This document shows positions 62,571 to 64,000 of a DNA stretch of 64,000 bases, piece after piece. Origin of the DNA: Paenibacillus sp. FSL K6-0276 (GTDB lineage: Bacteria; Bacillota; Bacilli; Paenibacillales; Paenibacillaceae); assembly GCF_037977235.1 (NCBI RefSeq), contig NZ_CP150276.1:3968001-4032000 (forward strand), read 5' to 3'. The number at the start of each line of letters is the position of its first letter. The stretch's first letter is position 1. The notes beneath the pieces were generated by a model. The model was not told the origin of the DNA. It ran no database searches and saw only the letters and a list, made by a program, of their open reading frames with translations. Made by a program: the position numbers and the translations under genes.

Positions 62571-64000
62571 TTACGACTGAGATATTAGTGTCAATCTAGG
62601 CTTTTGAATGCCGATCAGCTGCGGTTGCAATGTACTAAGATGAAAGCTTACAAGAGATCCAGCCTGCAGAATGGAGGTCACCTCGACTGATATCGTACTG
62701 CTGACATAGTCCGAGTATTTGCAAACTGAACAAGGCGTACTGGAAGGCTTATTGCGGAACGTCAGCTGCCGGGGGTCCCATGTTATGCTGCTGATTCCCA
62801 CTTGAACGATAATATCCATTGTGGCTGCATGCTGAGCAGAACACTCAAATTCCAGATATGCTCTTTCAAAAATCGGCAAAGTTACGCCAGATTCTATCTG
62901 CAAAAAGCATTGGTATTCTCCCCTAGGCAGCTTACCAATCATGGGATAATCATCTACGAGTACTCGTGTCTCATAATAGGAATTTACCGTGCCGTGCACG
63001 AGAGGAATTAGGCTGGACACGTAGCCCTTCGCCATGGCATCCAACAACCCCGACAACTTCGCCGGAGCAGGAGATGGAGAAATAATGTCGGGACTATGTT
63101 GTTTCAGCATGGCATAAATTTGTGCAAACCGCTGCTCCCAACTGAAAGCTCTGGCGAACTGGGATAAACTGAACCGCTCCTCCTTGGAGCTTTCCAGGGC
63201 AGAGCGGACACTTTCAATGAATTCGTCGTGGTTGTCAGCAACGCTCACGAACGCCTGAAGCTTGCGTACTTCCGGAAGGTTTGTCGAAACCACTTGTTTT
63301 CCCGCTGCCAGATATTCATATACCTTAATGGGATTAGTACTCTCCGTGATACGATTGATGCGGAACGGAATGATACATACGTCCAAGTAAGATAGGATTT
63401 GAGGTAGCTCATCATAATTCCGGTAACCGAGATTAAATACGTTTGACCCTAACTGGTCACCGTCCGCACGCAACTTCGGACCGACAATGATGACTTGAGA
63501 GTTGGGAAATGCACTTGCTACCTTCCGTATTAGCTCCTCATCTACCCAAGGGGCCCAGGCACCTATATATCCGATCTTAAATTCAGCAGTTGGTGAAAGT
63601 GGATGAAGCGACTGGGTTTCCATCGACACTGCAGCGGAGAAATGGTTCCAATCACAGCCGTTCCGAATCATAGTTATGGGCTTGCCTGGGGCCTGTTGCT
63701 GCATTTTTTGCTGCAAGTGGTCCGCCGTACAGACGATCATATCAGCCAAATGAACCCAATTTTTCTCATCCGTCTCCCAATCCGGGAAATCATCAACACA
63801 GTCGTAGACGATCGTGTCCGGCTGAAAGTGGGAGGCAATCCCCAGCATTTTACTCCAAGAGGACCAATAAAGCTTCTTCTCACCGTTCAGAAGGGGAAAT
63901 AAAACCTGCATGAAGAATTCAAAATGGTTAACCACATATAAATTGGGTGCCGCTTTATACAAGACAGGTCCTTCCTTATTTTGCTTGTTAAAATAAAGGA
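62571..64000 (-). CDS. Glycosyltransferase (GT4-like) with C-terminal beta domain, N-terminus beyond the window
   Basis: The reading frame is open to the right edge (LYFNKQNKEGPVLYKAAPNLYV), and comparison with the paralogue at 60554 indicates about 35-40 missing N-terminal residues. An in-frame TTG at 63962 is not the true start. GT-B signatures: IVYDCVDDFPDWE, IGYIGAWAPWVDEELI, IPFRINRITESTNPIKVYEYLAAGKQVVSTNLPEV. After ~residue 310 a beta-rich domain (~120 aa) is added that the paralogue lacks; it could bind glycan. It is the first gene of the operon with the pyruvyl transferase. Confidence 0.83.
   Translation of the reverse strand, partial: LYFNKQNKEGPVLYKAAPNLYVVNHFEFFMQVLFPLLNGEKKLYWSSWSKMLGIASHFQPDTIVYDCVDDFPDWETDEKNWVHLADMIVCTADHLQQKMQQQAPGKPITMIRNGCDWNHFSAAVSMETQSLHPLSPTAEFKIGYIGAWAPWVDEELIRKVASAFPNSQVIIVGPKLRADGDQLGSNVFNLGYRNYDELPQILSYLDVCIIPFRINRITESTNPIKVYEYLAAGKQVVSTNLPEVRKLQAFVSVADNHDEFIESVRSALESSKEERFSLSQFARAFSWEQRFAQIYAMLKQHSPDIISPSPAPAKLSGLLDAMAKGYVSSLIPLVHGTVNSYYETRVLVDDYPMIGKLPRGEYQCFLQIESGVTLPIFERAYLEFECSAQHAATMDIIVQVGISSITWDPRQLTFRNKPSSTPCSVCKYSDYVSSTISVEVTSILQAGSLVSFHLSTLQPQLIGIQKPRLTLISQS

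Overview
The window looks like chromosomal DNA of a Paenibacillus-type, spore-forming member of the Bacillales. The pointers are strong GGAGG-type ribosome binding sites with frequent TTG/GTG starts, CcpA-like cre sites, two orphan sporulation-type histidine kinases, an LtaS-type lipoteichoic acid synthase, a rbsRKDACB ribose operon, and a spore-surface-like glycosylation cluster. No rRNA, intact tRNA, CRISPR array or replication origin was seen.

Layout. 1-7.4 kb: start of a GPH sugar:cation symporter, a PAP2 phosphatase, two gene remnants, a small membrane protein, a flavodoxin behind a palindromic operator, an exported serine hydrolase, a MOSC protein and a soluble PAS histidine kinase. 7.5-14.4 kb: a three-gene operon (kleisin-like, small KITE-like, 1,493-aa SMC-like ATPase) with the architecture of MukFEB/MksFEB/JetABC but with no nuclease gene. 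14.4-17.8 kb: an eroding block (frameshifted GNAT, isochorismatase-fold protein, MFS gene with one in-frame stop, internally deleted AraC regulator). 17.9-22 kb: a MarR/MFS pair sharing an operator, a YetF-like protein and a KinB-like kinase. 22-26.6 kb: DUF4184, two methyltransferases, an SDR, an APS kinase and an unknown protein. 27.1-29.4 kb: a secreted 5'-nucleotidase with an SH3b domain.

29.4-36 kb is accessory. A truncated 3' fragment of tRNA-Leu(CAG), still followed by its terminator, marks the scar of an integration event. Next to it lie a decayed serine hydrolase, a transposase-like scrap, two lipoprotein genes (one cut short) and a complete IS1182-type element inserted in the loop of a terminator. 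The non-coding end of that IS carries two strong hairpins. Then come tandem paralogous membrane proteins and a broken DUF5643-like gene.

36-44 kb holds an LTA synthase and the ribose operon with a palindromic RbsR-like operator and a cre site. 44-51.4 kb holds VOC and DinB remnants, a regulator plus heterodimeric ABC exporter, and a divergent LysR / histidine phosphatase pair. 51.4-57.4 kb holds a polymer-like lipoprotein, a LacI/MFS pair, an APH-type kinase with small genes, and a broken DUF305 gene. 57.7-64 kb holds DUF1796, two small Sm-like (DUF2642-like) proteins, three glycosyltransferases and a polysaccharide pyruvyl transferase, the last gene running off the window.

The most interesting system is the nuclease-less MukBEF/Wadjet-like operon. 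The structured IS end and the unusual density of decaying genes come next. All calls come from reading the sequence and recalled family knowledge; no database search was possible.
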